DNA of 64,000 nucleotides from the NCBI GenBank assembly GCA_033439685.1, contig JAUEDM010000006.1, positions 744,001-808,000 of the forward strand. The letters are read 5' to 3'. The notes under the pieces were generated by a model. That model saw only the letters and a program-made list of their open reading frames with translations, had not been told where the DNA came from and searched no databases. Source of the stretch: Apodospora peruviana. Its lineage: Eukaryota > Ascomycota > Sordariomycetes > Sordariales > Lasiosphaeriaceae. The position numbers and the translations under genes are program-made. Numbering within the stretch: position 1 is the stretch's first letter; each line of letters begins with the position of its first letter. Shown in pieces: positions 44,001 through 58,478 of this stretch.

Positions 44001-47000
44001 AGCCCATCGCTTTGACACTGAAATAAGGTTCTCAATTGGAATCCCGTGTGTGATCTTTAGAGATGAGATGGAGTTGAAAGAGATCGGTCTGGAGATAACC
44101 TCATCAAGGAAGCAGAAGCCGCTAGCCAAGTCTGTACCAAGAGAATCCAAGGCCTGGCCACGTGCAAGCTAACGACCCACGTTGGACTTTAACACGGTTC
44201 GATCGTGGCAGGGCTGTTGTTTTCCATGCAGTGGGATCAACGCGGACTGACCTTGATCGGTTCAACTCTCGAAGAACCGAGATTTGATAGCAGTGGCCTA
44301 AGCCTGGGCAAACAATAGCCACATTGTAGAGTCGAGTTAATACGTAACCTGTACGGAACACGGATTAGTGTACACTTAGGATCATCGTCGATGATGTTGT
44401 CATATCTGGAACTCATTCCCAGCCAGATTGCCACATGGTTAATGCCAGCACAAGTCCACAAGCCCAGGCGGCTAGACTGTTGGCGCCATTACGTATAGCG
44501 TCTGCCAGGTGGACTTTGGGATTAGGGAGTCCCAGTCGACAGGAGAATACTCCATAATCGAATGGGCTGTCATCAGACTGAGCAACAGCTTGAACAATCG
44601 AGTTCTACGTGTAAACCGATACAGTCTACACGAATACTGGTATTAAACGTCCAGGGCGCTCGGGTCCTTGCCGCAAAGTTTGCTGGATGTCAGGAACTTC
44701 GACCCCTTCACCAACTGTTAACTCTGGCTTGATTTTCCTCGTCAGTAGCCCAGGATGGTAAGTTCTGGCGGTGATTTTCTCGGGTTTGCCTCAGTATATC
44801 CAGGACACCAGCTGGGCCTTGAAACAGGTGCTGATTGCACAGAGACAAACTCCCCATATCCACGAGAGCAAGGACCACCTACCTAGTCGGACCTGCGTGG
44901 CGATTTTGACGCCGTAAGACCCTTAAATCTGAACATCAAGGAGTCTGTTCTCAGGAGGCGCAGACGGCTGATGGAGTCCGGCCCGTGTGGAGGAGATTGC
45001 TAGTGCGAGTCCAGAAACTCTCATGGCCAAGCGTCAAACCTCAAGCCAGGAGGATGCTTGGATGGCTCACGAGAATGAGCTCCTCACTCGTCGACACTGC
45101 TTTCCGAAATCCTTCGATTCGTCAAGAGTGCAATCTCATACTCCGATCGGCTTCTTTGCCTCTTTCGCTTTCCTTCGTCTGATCGAATCGCTATGCTTTG
45201 CGCACTAGACCTTGAGATCCACAGTCTGAGCGTGCAGTTGAGGCCTCACCCCCTTCAGGGACTTCCGAAGGCGAGCCCCAATGTCTTCAACAGCAGCATA
45301 TCGACCCTGCCAAATGGGTAACAGGATGGAATGAGTTCACTGGAAGTGTTGACATAATTCTCCATGTTGGGTTGATAAAATAACATCCTGATTGTAAACC
45401 CAACACTGAAATAAACATATCAACGGCATCCCTCAGCTGCCGTTTTCGTGCCATTAGACTAGGCCACCGCCACGGCGACTGTCTGTCTTCTGCTGGACGC
45501 CGTTTGGATAGATGGCTGCTTTGTGCTGCTGAAATGGTATCACTGAATACCATCTCCAGCTTCAGGTACCCAGTTGCGAGTCATGATGACGAGTATCATG
45601 TGTAGCTCCCGACTGTGACATGTGAAAGGCTTTTCGAATCGACGTCCTAAAAGTTTTGGCCATTTCACATGTCCAACTGCGTTATTCACATAGCGCACAC
45701 TTGGGCAGCGTGGTTGCCAAAGAAATCAAGCCCTCGACGCGACAATGAAGCTGAAAGCTGAACAGAAAGCCAGAGCATGTGCGTAGTCTGAGAGCTGTTG
45801 GATTGAAGATGAGAGCGCGGTCGTATCCAGCCATTTGTGCCTTCACTGGCTGTCATGACACTGACATACTAGGGTCCAACAGCTTGAGATCAGGGCTCAG
45901 TGGATATGAGTGAGCCTGTCGTCCTTATCTAGCTGCATTCGATGGATACGTTGTCGGACTGTCGGATTATCTCAGTTTTCTGGATGAACGCAAGTATCCA
46001 GACCCAGTGGAGAGCAAGAAGTGACTTGAAGGTACCTTGAGGATACTTGGACAGTGAAAATGGCCCTTTGCCTCATGTACAAGGCTCGTCCACGAGGCTG
46101 CAGCTGAAGTGTTCAGAAAAAATTCCCTGGTTTGAAGGCAAGTGACAACACGGCAGTGTCGACCCTTCAACACCGAAGTATGGCGTGTTCCCGGGATCAA
46201 GCCAAGCTGTGCAGATATTCTTAATGCACGACATTTGGTGACGGTAGTTGAGCTCGCAGCAGATGCTCGATCTTTCCCTCCTGTTGCGCCCTTAAGGGTG
46301 TCAGGTTGATACGGTCACCGCCTGTGACGAGACCGGTAACTGACGATCACCGAGAGGAACGTGGATGGTGACATCGGGGGGGAAAACTTCCAGTCAGGCC
46401 TGGCGAAGGGAACGGGAGTCGATATCATGTTCGCCACTCTTGCCGGCACGTATTGTATAGGCTGCCTCCTCTATGTTGAATCAATATGCCTCAGTGCGAA
46501 AATTATTGAGTCCGTTCGCGACGAACTGCTGCAAGGGCAGCCGATTATCTCCAACAGATTCGCTTGGCAGGTTGCAGCTGCACCTACTTTCTGCAGCGCA
46601 CTGCTTTGCAGCAGTCACCTGCGCCCCCACTATTCCACGATAGGCTTGGTGGCGATGGTTTGGCGAGCGTCGAAGAAGTGGCCTGCTTGAAGCTTGTCCA
46701 GGAACGTCGCGGATGAAACCTGAACCGCTGCTTTTCATATCCACCCCACTCAAGATACTCAGGCCACAACCCGTAAGGAGGCATCAGAACCAAGACTATA
46801 CTGCACAGGAGACAGACCGCTCAATGGTACCCGGCGGGATGACAATGAGTTTCCGAGATATTGACAGTACGGACAACGAGGAAGGTGGAAGACGAAGTAG
46901 GGAAGAGGCGCAACATGCTCGTCTCCATTCCCAGATCTGGCAAGAGGCTTGAGAAGCAAGGACCAAGTGAGCAAGCCTCAGCCTGGACTGGTGAAATTCG

Positions 47001-48918
47001 GGGCGTTGGGTGTGCGAGTGATGCCGATATCCTTGCTGTGGGCACATCTCGGGGAACCGATCCGGGAGAGCAGGACTGACAGAAAATACGGAATCACACA
47101 GGTTGGATTCATCGGAGGGGGAGGGAGTGCTTGTTTCGATATCGATGCTGACTGGTCGGTTGGATCTGCGTTTGATTCCCCGGACGCAGGATTACATCGT
47201 GTAAAGTGTTTATGTACATGGTTAGGATGCTGATGCTGGCTTCATAATTCTTTGACGTGCTGACCGCCGGAAACTCGCTGTGGAGGGGTAAGGGTTGAGA
47301 AAGGTGGGTGACGGCGCGGCCGGCAGCAAGGACCATCTCCGTACTCCGGAGGGGATCCTGAGATGACTCTCGGCTCGGGTGGGGGCAGGACCTCGAGATA
47401 ATGGAAACAATGAAAAACGAACGCGCTTGTGCGCGATGGGATCATGGTGATCGATGCCTCCACCAGCCCGGTCGAGCAGTGCCGACATGCTCCAGATCTG
47501 TTTGGAGTCTTATGGGGATCTCGCCTTCGGTTCCTCGGTACCCGTGGGCGATGGTTCATGCGTTCTGTCTCCATGCTGTGTTTTGGTTCCGAGGTCTGCT
47601 CCAGGTGGCCAACAGGACAAACCGGGGTCGCATCTGCTGGGTTTATCAAGACAAGACTTGTGTTAATGGCATAACAATCCTGGGAGGAGATCGGTCAATG
47701 GTGAGGCCAAGACAGGTAGGGGAAAGTGACTCGGTGTTAGTCTGCTTCCTACCACTATCGCGGCCGCCATGTCGAGTGTGCTGGAGAGGTCAGTTGACGG
47801 ATTCTCTTGCAGAGGGTCTCAACTCGTTCGAGTCGACAAAGGACCCATTGATCCAGAGTGGGGACGAGTGCGAACCAGTCGCCAAGACTGCGACCATCTT
47901 GGGTACCTTCGGTGCTTAGGTTCTCGTCACCACGGTGGATGGTTCCTGCATCTTGCTGACACGCGTGTCTGTTGAGCAATGAGCATTGACCATGGTTGGA
48001 GGGCAAGGAAGGTGCATCCGTCCGTACAGTACTCGATTTGGTTGCAGGAGAGAGCCATTGGTTGATCCTCGAAACGTAGATTCCCGTATTTGTCTGTTCT
48101 TAGGACTCGATGTCTGAGACTGGTCGTCGTCGTCGGATGGCTGAGCCGAACAGAGTTGCTTTTGTGATACTAACAAGATCATTTTGTCCATTCTGATCAT
48201 TTATCCCAGCTGACGTTTCAGGTACTTCTGTTAGGGTGATCTGTCACATATCTGGACAAGAGCATACCAGTATCACATACGAAGCTCCGGGGCAGGCCCC
48301 CCCTGGATGAATCAAGTGCGACCCTGCCTAAACAGGCAAACCCTCTCTGTTGAGAAGGAGCATTTGGATAGTTCCGATACATGCAGTGCAGTTGCGATTA
48401 CTGAATAAACTCTTTGAAGTGCCCCCCTTTCCTCAGCACAGGCGGCGAGGTTACAGTGTGTCGATGTGCTCAACTTCCAGTGGGACCCTACGGATACAAC
48501 GCAACGAAAATCCCTACTTTGCTCCTTCTTCTGTGAGATAATGCACGAGATGGGATCCGAAATCTCGCAGTGCAACGACGTTAGGCCCACCTACTTAACC
48601 CGTAACTCGAGGACGATCGCCAAAGCCCCGGCCACATGCAGACAAGACTCTCTTCACACATTTTTCTCGACAATACCGAACCTGCAGACGATAGCCGATA
48701 CGCGGTGAAGCGCACAAGCTGTGACTGCTGCTAGGTACTGCTCTTGTGACTTGAGATTGTATGATGTACCGTGGAGAAAGAATCATGTTACTGTATGTAG
48801 CAAAAAACCAAGTTTACCGTCAAGGAAAACTCACGCCAGTTTTGAAGAACTTCAATATACGAAACCAAGGGTGACCTTGAAAGCCACGCGGGACCAAGCT
48901 ACGGCTCGAAATAGGACC

Positions 48919-49000
48919 AGACCGGCGTGAGACGGCCGCCGCGCGCCGGCCGACCACCGGACCCGTCCGTGCCCCAGCCGCCGGTGGGGGGCCGAGGACC
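48919..49000. other. Small GC-rich island with self-complementary core
   Basis: About 80 bp of very high G+C in otherwise average DNA, with a self-complementary core (CGGCCGCCGCGCGCCGGCCG) and a second GC-rich part ending GGTGGGGGGCC. It could form a stable hairpin. I cannot assign it to a known RNA or to rDNA. Confidence 0.5.
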
Positions 49001-52000
49001 CTTATAAGTGACTAGACAATTAGGAGTATTTCTTGAGAAGATAACGGCTCAAGTTAATTTCGAACTGGTAGTGCTCCATAGATTTGCCACAGCTTGCGCG
49101 CATATGTAGCATGTGGGTATGCACATGTGAAGGACCTTATCCTTTCAATTCCAACACGCCGGTTGACGTATAGGAGAATTTCCGCGCCTATTAGAAAGGT
49201 ACGACGAAGAGTGCAGTGATTATGGATATCGATTTCTGCATCTCCATCACGTCGATCCTACAGATAGATAGACTTTGGCGTGATAGAATCAATTCGCGAC
49301 GGCCTCGGCCGGCAAACATGTGCAGCATCGCTCTCTGTTCACGTTTCTCACTCATCAGTCATTCCTTTCCGGAACTAACCTACTGCAAGCCAGAGAACCA
49401 AGCAGTTTGTTAACCGTGTAGACAACGGCAATAACAACCGAATTCGGGCTTTGGCCCGATCGGCTATTATGTACATGTATGTTAGTCGGCCGTCGCTTGA
49501 GTAACCGAGACAGGCGGCATTCTCTCGAATAGGTTGGTCTGCCCGTCGCACACTTATTTGCCCCCTGTCGCGCGCGGCTGTCTGGCTGATATGAGAAGAG
49601 GTTTTCACTCGACTACCGACCGTTAGCTCTTCTTTATTCCGATGTTTTCTCCTCCCTACCTATCTAGAGCCAATATCGAAAAACGTTAATACAACCGTGA
49701 CATATCCGTACATAGCACCATCTTGTACCTGGAATATTTAGTGTACCCCGGGAGACAAACAAACGAAAGTATATGTGGCTTGATTATACAAAGACCGACG
49801 CCGTCTCTTAGGTGCTGAGGAAGCGTCATCAAAAGGGACTGTGCACTCGAACCAGAATTGCTGATCTGGGTGTTAAATTCTGTGCGTTGCCCAGCGCACA
49901 TCCGGTCAACGGCGCCGGTGAAGGTTCGGAATAGGGGTAAGCCAAAACGGTCAGTCCCCTTTGGAAGGCAAAATACTGTCATCTCGACGTCTGCCTTCGG
50001 TCCGAGAAGAGAAAGAGGGAGGCAGGACAGCGAAATGGCATCAACAATATAGAGAATAAGAACTCATTCTGGCCAACTGAACGACTGCCGTCCCTCCCCC
50101 GGATGAGCACCCCAGAGCCATGGTTGAGAATGACCTGGTTGGAGTCGTCGGCGCAATCTCGACAGGCGACGATGAAAACATTAGCCTACCGGTAGTGGAG
50201 GTAGACTTAAAGCCTTGGGGCCATTCGCTCGCCGATACTAGCAGGCACTAGCCTAGCCACGGACAATGAATCAGCCGATGGCTGTCCTCGTGGTGGATGG
50301 TAGAATTCATCGGTGGACGAGGTCAAGTCTGGGCTCGAATGCGATCAGTCATTCATTGGTCACTAACTCGTTTTAGAATCGGGGCGTACCTGCATAGGTA
50401 CCTATCCGGCACTGGCGGGGCAATTGGGTTTGCCACAGCAGAATCAACGGGTAGTCGATATGTCTGCGACCGGATGAGTTGCGATGCGTGAAGTGTATGT
50501 AGGGAAAATGAAGTAGCAGGACGTGCTGTCAAAGAGCCTCTCAACCCGATGTATGGTTTGCAATCCTCACCTTTGTCGAGAATAGAAGTTGAGCGTGAGA
50601 GGGACCTCAATGTCCATTTCGTCAACTGCAGAGATGCAGCTAGTGAGATGAGAGTGCTATCTTGGGCGGTCATGTGTGCTGTGTTGCAGGCAAGTGGTTT
50701 GGTAGATGCGAACACTTGGTCAGTGTGTTGCCGTGATCCATCAAACATCAACTCTGGTACAGGGTCCTCCGGAACGATTCGGAGGACTCTCGGTTCCAGT
50801 GCACCATTGGTCCCATCTCGCCCACCGATTGAACATAAATGAAGGCCGGAGGTACTAGTGGTAGTAATTTGAGTTGGTAGTGAAAATACATGAGATGTAC
50901 ATGATGGCAGGTCCTGCTCTGTTGTTCATTTTCTTGGTTGATGGCTGCCCGACGCTTCAAGTCAAGTGATGGCTTGATGCATTCGAATCTGCCACCAGGT
51001 GGTGTCACGATGAGCAGTTGAGTCTCTTAGCGCTCAGGCATAAAGTTCGGTGTTAATACACCTTATCTTAGCACTAATAAACCGGGCAATCATCGATCGA
51101 TTTGCGCGATCCTCGCCGTGAATAGCATCAACCGGCACTTGCCACCGCCTCGATTTTCGTGAATGCAGAATGATCGCAAGTTTGGAAATCTGAAACGCAT
51201 TCCCCGTTGAGAAGAGCGGGGTTGCTGGCGGGGAATCTGAAGAACGAGTCAAGAACTGCAAGAGATTTGCGATATGCACTCGTATGGGTTCTCGCTGTGC
51301 TTGGACTTGAATGCAGGAGGACCAAAACTCTCCGACGGTGATGAGCCACCTGTTTGTCGAGACTGAGGGTGTGAGGTTCGATAAGAGAAAGGGAAAAATG
51401 GTGTCCGTGAAATGTTTCGACTCCGTTTCAGATCAAGTGATGTAAATCCCCGCCAATGATTGGCTAATGCGGTCACTAATGGGGACATCAACTGGGTCTC
51501 CTCGGGAAGCACCAACCTTGGTGCCGTGGACACTGAAGGCCCAAGGGCCAAGAATAACCTCCTCCACGTGCTGCCACGTTTTATCCCTGCGGGATCTCGC
51601 CATTGTTCGCGTGCTGGCGTGGTACAAATCGGCCATCAGTGTCCACCTCACAGATCGACAACGTGCCAAGCATCCAGGGATAGGTCTGCACCGGACCCAG
51701 TCTGCTTCGTCGTGTCTATCAAGATGGGTACTGGATTGGAAAGACTAACGACCAATCTCCTGCAAAGTCTCTCCTGGCCAGGCAGCCCGTTGTTGCTATC
51801 ATTGTGGACTGGAATTGTAGGACTGCTGTGACCGTCAAAGACCGGCCGACCGACGAGGCGGTCTCCCAATACAGAAAGCTTCTCAACACCGAGCACGGCT
51901 CGTGATGCTCGGCGGTGCCGACATAGTGTATCGGCGATGGAAAAGATCGTCGAGCGCCACAGCGTACACAGTGAAGATGTATTGTATGCGTGAAAAAACT

Positions 52001-55000
52001 CTTCGCCGCTCTGACAAGATTTGCACAGCATGCAGAACACCCTCGTAGCTGTGAGTGATGCATCAAGGAACGTCCGCACCTGCATTGGAAAGCAGGTTTG
52101 TATCAACTGACTTGTCCCAAGAGAGATATAGCGGTTGACTGCGGAACTACATCCTCACTTGTGTGAAGATGAAGAACTTTGACGCAAGAGATCCGCGAGA
52201 TCCGCCAGGGGCCTGTGCGGTGATGCCGTCGTCCATGTCGTGCCAAGAGGTTTACACGAGCTTGTATGTGCTAGTGTGTTGTTGTTATCGGCCACAATCC
52301 TGAATATGAGCCATCCGAACTGCTGCAAGTGGCGTTTGCAAGGCCGACATACGCTAGATGAAGCACATCGGGATCCTATTGTGCCTGTCCTGGAGGGCTT
52401 CGGCAACAAACTGCAGCCATCGTAGCCTAAAGGTCTATGCTCTGCAGCATGTCTGTCGAGGCAGGGTGTATGGCCTGACGAACGGGTGGCCCTGCCTTGG
52501 TGGCTCGGTGCGGGGATGGCTGTTCGCTGACATGAAGATGTGACGAACTGCATCAATCTTGCTGCAACATGTCGCCTACCAGCATGGCGCCCGACACGTA
52601 GCTAAACAATACAGCAGAGAGAAGTCTTTCTGGTCAGGACGTTGCAACGGAGTGGATCTGAAGATTCTAGGGTCCTGTCCGATGCTTCAGATGCCGGCTG
52701 CGGTTCGAAAGCAAACGCGGGAAGTTGGATGTTGTCGTGAAATAGCAACACAGAGTTGCGTCGAGGTTGTTGAGAACCAAACTTCAACGACAAAAGGCTC
52801 GCTCTTGGGATGTCACAGCACTGGTCTGAAATGCGGGGGAGGGGCAGCCGGGCACGAGTCGGGTCAGAGGAAGCATCATGGAGTGTGGCAGTAAGATCCG
52901 ACATCTTGTTTCTTGGTTGAGCGCAGGCTGATTGAGAACATGTGCGGTTGAGAAGATTCTGAAGTGTTGTCGTTGGGGTGTCCTGTAGAGTTCGGCTCTT
53001 GAAGTTTAGTCAAGCGTTGATCGATTTGCGATGACCTGAACTTGAACATTGCTTTTTTCGGATCAAAAAGAAAAAAGGTTCGATGTCAGTGCACTGGAAG
53101 CCGGGCAGCTAAGGCCAGGTGTCAGGCACAGGCCTCGAGGACCCTGACTGAGCCGTGCCTTTCCCCAGATGATTACGGAATACGGAATACAGAGCACGGC
53201 CCACCTGCCCATTTTGCGGGGAAAAGACGTTGCGACAGGCAACTTCCAGGCTTCAACTGCTTTTCGGCTACGGCAATCTCCCGTCTCTACCTCTCCATCT
53301 TTCGATTCCCACGTTCCTGGACCTGGGCTTCCCGCGCGATTGTCCGACACGATGAAAGCGCACATATCCCAATTGATCAACGGGATACTATGTATCTCTT
53401 CTCCTTTCTGTCCTGCCCGTGCATCGAGGGCCGAGCGGCGCATCGGAACTTTTGGCTTCCAGCCTCTCACGGCCTCCTAACTTGCACACCACCAGGAATT
53501 GGAGACGAAAAACGGACGACTGCGGATATTATCAGAAGCATCGTGACTCTGCTTTCACGATAATACCGCATTTTCCACGAAGCCCGTTGAAAGACGGGAT
53601 GTCGTGACCGCAAATTACTCCAGAGGTTCTGCATTCGGTGGTGGTTGAGGTCGGTGAGGCAGTAAAGGGACTTGAGCCTATAGTGTAATGTCGTCACCGG
53701 AGATTTGTCTCCTGACAGAACTGACAGCACTTTACCAGACAACTATACTCATACAAGCAGTCTGCCATGTAGAGCAGGTCTTTGCTATGTAAGGGCTTAG
53801 AAATCGCATGCCTCGACCGAAGGAACTCGCTGGCTCATCAAGAACCGGGCAATTGGTACGTGAATGGGCACACACAGACTAGCTTCTCCTGCACGCACTC
53901 GCGGCACTCTACCCCACCTCGAGCCGTCAACGTCGAGGAGCACGAGGGGCAGGTTGTGTCATCATTGAAAGCCAGTTCCAGAAGCGGCACTCGTCTTCCC
54001 AATCAGGGAATGGAGGGTTTAGTAGGTTGCACATAAGACATGATTCTTATGTTTGAAGCTCGAAGCACGAAAGAGTCCCCTGCATTTGACGTTGCCGCGC
54101 TACCTGAATCTTCCGGACGGTTGTTCTGTTCTGCAGTAGCGGGGTAGTGACAGACCTGAGCCCAGGTACCTCGATTTAACTTTTTGGCATCATGGGAATG
54201 TCCCTCTCTTCACTCCAAAGTTCGAACCATGATGCTGGTGTATCATGCCAACTTTTTGTTATGGCCTTCCAGGCTCGCCCTGCGATGCCCGATGCTTGTC
54301 CCGTTATCACTTATCAGGTTGATATGAGAATTTCCAGGGTCTTTTGCCTTGCCAGCCGGCCGAACTCAGATGGCTCCCAAGGCATCTCCTCCCCGGCAAG
54401 CGCACGAGCTTCCGCAAGGCGGTCAATCGATGGCAATGCTTATTGCTCATGGATCCCCAGTCTTCAACCCTTGCCCATCCCGCCATGAGTTCATGATGGC
54501 AGGGCAGCTTGTGGGGAAGAGGTTGCTTGATTGGCCTTTGTCTGCCCGGCAACCTATCACCGTCCGTCGCGGGTCACCATCTCGTGGTTGCGCACAGACG
54601 GTTGCCATCAGGATCTCGTCCACACTCGATATGTCTGTGACGGACGGTAAAATTCAAATTCTATTTACCCAGACGTAGATCATTGATCGAAAGGAATGCT
54701 AGCATGCAGAGGCTGGTCGAGGTCTAGAGTGGTCGAAGCTCAGACACTCCTTGTTGTCTTTTGTAGGTAAATTTGGTGACGAGATCGAAACAAACCAAGA
54801 TCCGTTTGTCGTATCTACACGTGGACGGCGAGATCAAGCGCCTTCAGCCGCGCTGTGTCGCTTGGACCCGGGGTTTTGCCACGTCGGCAACTTCAACGAC
54901 CTCTGTCGAAAGGGGACCGGCACTTGCCCCTTCAGGCCGGACAATATAAGAAACTGGAAGAAATGGTTGAGGGTGGTGATGGGTGCGCAGCGCCTTCCTT

Positions 55001-58000
55001 GATGGGTGTTGACTACTCGCAAATTCCAGGATTGCTCGACATGGGAAGATTGCGCCTGCCCCCTCTTCAGCGCAGAGGTTTGGGAAAGCGCGAAGGGGAT
55101 TTGATGAGCTGTCGACACTACGAGCCGTGTCTGCATTGGTCCTTCCCCACACGAACCTCACCAACCCCATTCCTGCCACTCCAGGCATGAGGCGGTGTCG
55201 AAATGGATTTTTTGGAGGTAAAGAGCCACAAGAAGACGGACCAAGGTACTGTCGGGTGGTTATACTGTGGTACAGAAATACAATCACCAACACTCTTACC
55301 ATGCGCTTATTACACTTTATTACGCGGTACCGTGTTACTGCGTAGCGGTAGAAAGAAGCTCTGACTTTCTGCATCCCTCCACCTCGCCAGCCCGCTCTGC
55401 CAGTACCCCACACTCAACGATCTGCAACTCGAAATTGCCACACCTTCACTTCAATGCGCAACTTGCAGCACTTCTATCAATTTGTATGGTACCCAAATGC
55501 ACAGCTTGGGGCAGATTGAGAGCCACGAACGACATCCTTACAGTCTAGACGTCCCATCCTCTGCCGTCTCAGCATCATGTGCACTTCCACGGCCCATCAA
55601 CCACCCGCGATTTTCTCCCCGTCTGGAGAACCTGGGGAACATGCCCGGCTTTCGGAATCTGAGTGGCGCGATGTGACGACGGCTTCATTGCCTACTTTCC
55701 TTTCTAGGGGTTTGAGGAGTACTTTCGAGTCCACCGTGGACACACAGCGGTGAGCGGCAGCAACCTGTGCTTTAACTCGATCCTCTAACATGCTGAGGTG
55801 GTGGGCACGCTGGCAGTCCATTCTCTCCCGCGAACTACTCAAAAGATGTAGGGACTTAAGCGAGATGTTCCCCGAATAGCTTCTGGACGAATCGTAGGGG
55901 CACCAGATAGCGCATTGCAGCACCAGGCTTGTCACCGCAAGGACCAGGCCGGCAGTCGAGCCGTCCCGCACCAGCTTTGTGATGCTTCTACTTCTCTCTC
56001 CTAGCTCCTGCTTTTCATATACTACATACAGAATGCATGTATACTGTATGGAGGTAAAAGATGGAACAGAGTTTGCTCCTCTCTCACCCCGGGTTCTGTG
56101 CGTTTATTTCCTGTTTCGAGCAGCCGTCGTCGACCTGTCTTCCCCGCAAAACGCGCAGCTTGCCGTTTACATGTCGGATATGCCTCTTGAATTTCACAGT
56201 CGAGACATTGAGACCTCTTCCGACCTTCTCATACCATGCGGTACGACAGCCGGACACGAGGTCACGACATTGGAAGAACCGCTCATCTGAAGCTCCGGTA
56301 ATGCATCACACCTCAAATATACCTATCAAATCACTATCGATAAAGAGACGGCAGACTCTGCCACGACTTAGTACTCGACGTAGCAGCATCTGCGGGCGAG
56401 ATACGATCTGGCCAGGTCCTACACTGGACAATAGACAAGCTGCCATCCCATACCCCAAGGTACAGTTGCCGCAAAAGGAGAGTGAACGAAAGAAGAGGGC
56501 AACCTGGTGCATTGCGCCTGGTGGAGTTCTTGATAGGCACGATAGGGCAAGGACCTGGACCAAGGTCTGGCCGGCCTGACATGCTCGAGCGCGAATCTGG
56601 GGAAATCGGCCAGGGTACCACGAGGACCGGGTTTGATTCGTTGGACGATCGCTCTGGCGGTCGAGATTGGCTCTCTACCAGATGCTAACAACCGACAAGG
56701 TTCAACCTGGCGTTCCGATGCTGTCAGGCCAATGAGAGTTCACTCACCAAAGCCTTCCCCAACATGCATCGAATTCTGGATGACAAACCTAGCCCTGCTA
56801 GCCTAGACCAAGCAAAAGGGCCGAACCAAGCCACCTCCAGATCCTGTGGAAATGAGAGCCTGGCACAGCTGGGGCCATCTCCAAAAAGCCGGTCCACTGG
56901 TACACCGGGAAGTCGGGAGACTAGCGAGGATGGATTACCTAATGGCGCCTCACGATGATCTGCATATCTCCTGCTTGGAGGCGTCTGAGAAATGAAGTCA
57001 TTTCGACATGAAAAGAGGTGTTCGTGGGAAAGGTGTTTTGGCCGGACCACTTGGCTGTCTGCGTTTGGATGCGAGAAATCGGCAACGATGCCGAATCACG
57101 ATGGTAACCCCCAACGTAACAAGGTGCCCCGGTGGCCTGCGTTCGGTTAGTGAGTATCCGTCCTGTGGAATATCTTCTCCGGTGCAGTAGTCTCTTGTCA
57201 AGGTGTGTGGAATCTGTTCCGCGAGTACCTAACTTTTTTTTCCTATGATAGTGCCTTGCAGCACGGCGTCAAGCAAGCCGAATCTGATCAATATCAAGGC
57301 TACGAGTACGAAGCAGCATGGCATGACTGCAGACTGACCGATCCTCAGGTAGACACACGCCAGCATGGTTTACCCTGCCATCGACACTTGGCTCGCAGCG
57401 AAAAAGTCTAGGGAAGGCGGTCTAGAGTCCTCCGCTGGTGCTCCGTAGTTCATGCTCTGACCCGGGGACCGGCTGTCACCGGCGCCAATAGTCCCGTTCC
57501 TGGTGTAAAAGGTCATCCGGTTCGATATGGCAGATACCCAATGGATGGTCCAGACCGAGGGCCGAGTGTCGGGAGGAGCGATGAGTTCCATGTCGGTCAG
57601 TCGTCAGTCCACTTGTCAGTAAGGATCATGGAGTTGCGCGTGTACATACGAGCGTAAAATATTTACTTTGGTACACTAATAAGACGTACTAATGATAACT
57701 AAACTGTTTACACTTGAATCACTGCAATGCAAAACGGCAGGTCAGGTGGCAGGCTGTCAAGGGGAACATCAGCGCGGCCGCTGCAGCTGGCCGGCAGCGG
57801 GCTGCGTAAATGTATGTAAGTGCGGTTTGCATGACTTGTTGCTTGCAGGCCGTTGTTGAGAGTTCTGAGTTTTCATGCGTTTCTCCGCAAATGTCGTCGA
57901 GGTGGTTCTCGCTGGTTGCGCCGTCCCATTGCATCGTCACAGGGCTGGCTGTTGTGTATGCCGTACCATGAACGGAAAATATTTGACTTCGGGATTGGCA

Positions 58001-58450
58001 GTTGAGGGCTTGTGTGACGATACGATGCGATGCAATTCGTTGTATCTCCACACTCCGTATAAGTCTCATCCACGATGCTTTGCCACTAGCTAACAAGGCT
58101 GGACAAGCCTCATTCATGCGTTACCTTCTCCTCAACATACCTTCCTGCCTTTTACATAACGTACTAATTTCGTCCATTGAATGAAAGGGACGGTTTACAC
58201 TAGAAAAAGTCGCATTTATACGGGGCTCAACAGCAACAGCGGCATCCAGACCGCCAGATCGCCAGCCAAGCTGCCAGCCGGCCGCCCGGCTTGGCTTCAT
58301 GAAGCTTGAATTAGACACTTATTTGCGACCTTACACAGTAACTTTCCTAGTAAAATTCTGTAATAGTATAGCTCAGCAGCCGTCGGAACCAGCACTGGGG
58401 AATGCTTGGGTTATTCCGTTCCCCACAGCTAGCTTGAATGTCAAGGCCAT

Positions 58451-58478
58451 GGTTCACGGTTCACGGTTCACGGTTCAC
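58451..58478. repeat. Four tandem copies of GGTTCAC
   Basis: Perfect 7-bp unit repeated four times without interruption in gene-free sequence. No gene or promoter lies close enough to suggest a role. Confidence 0.9.
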
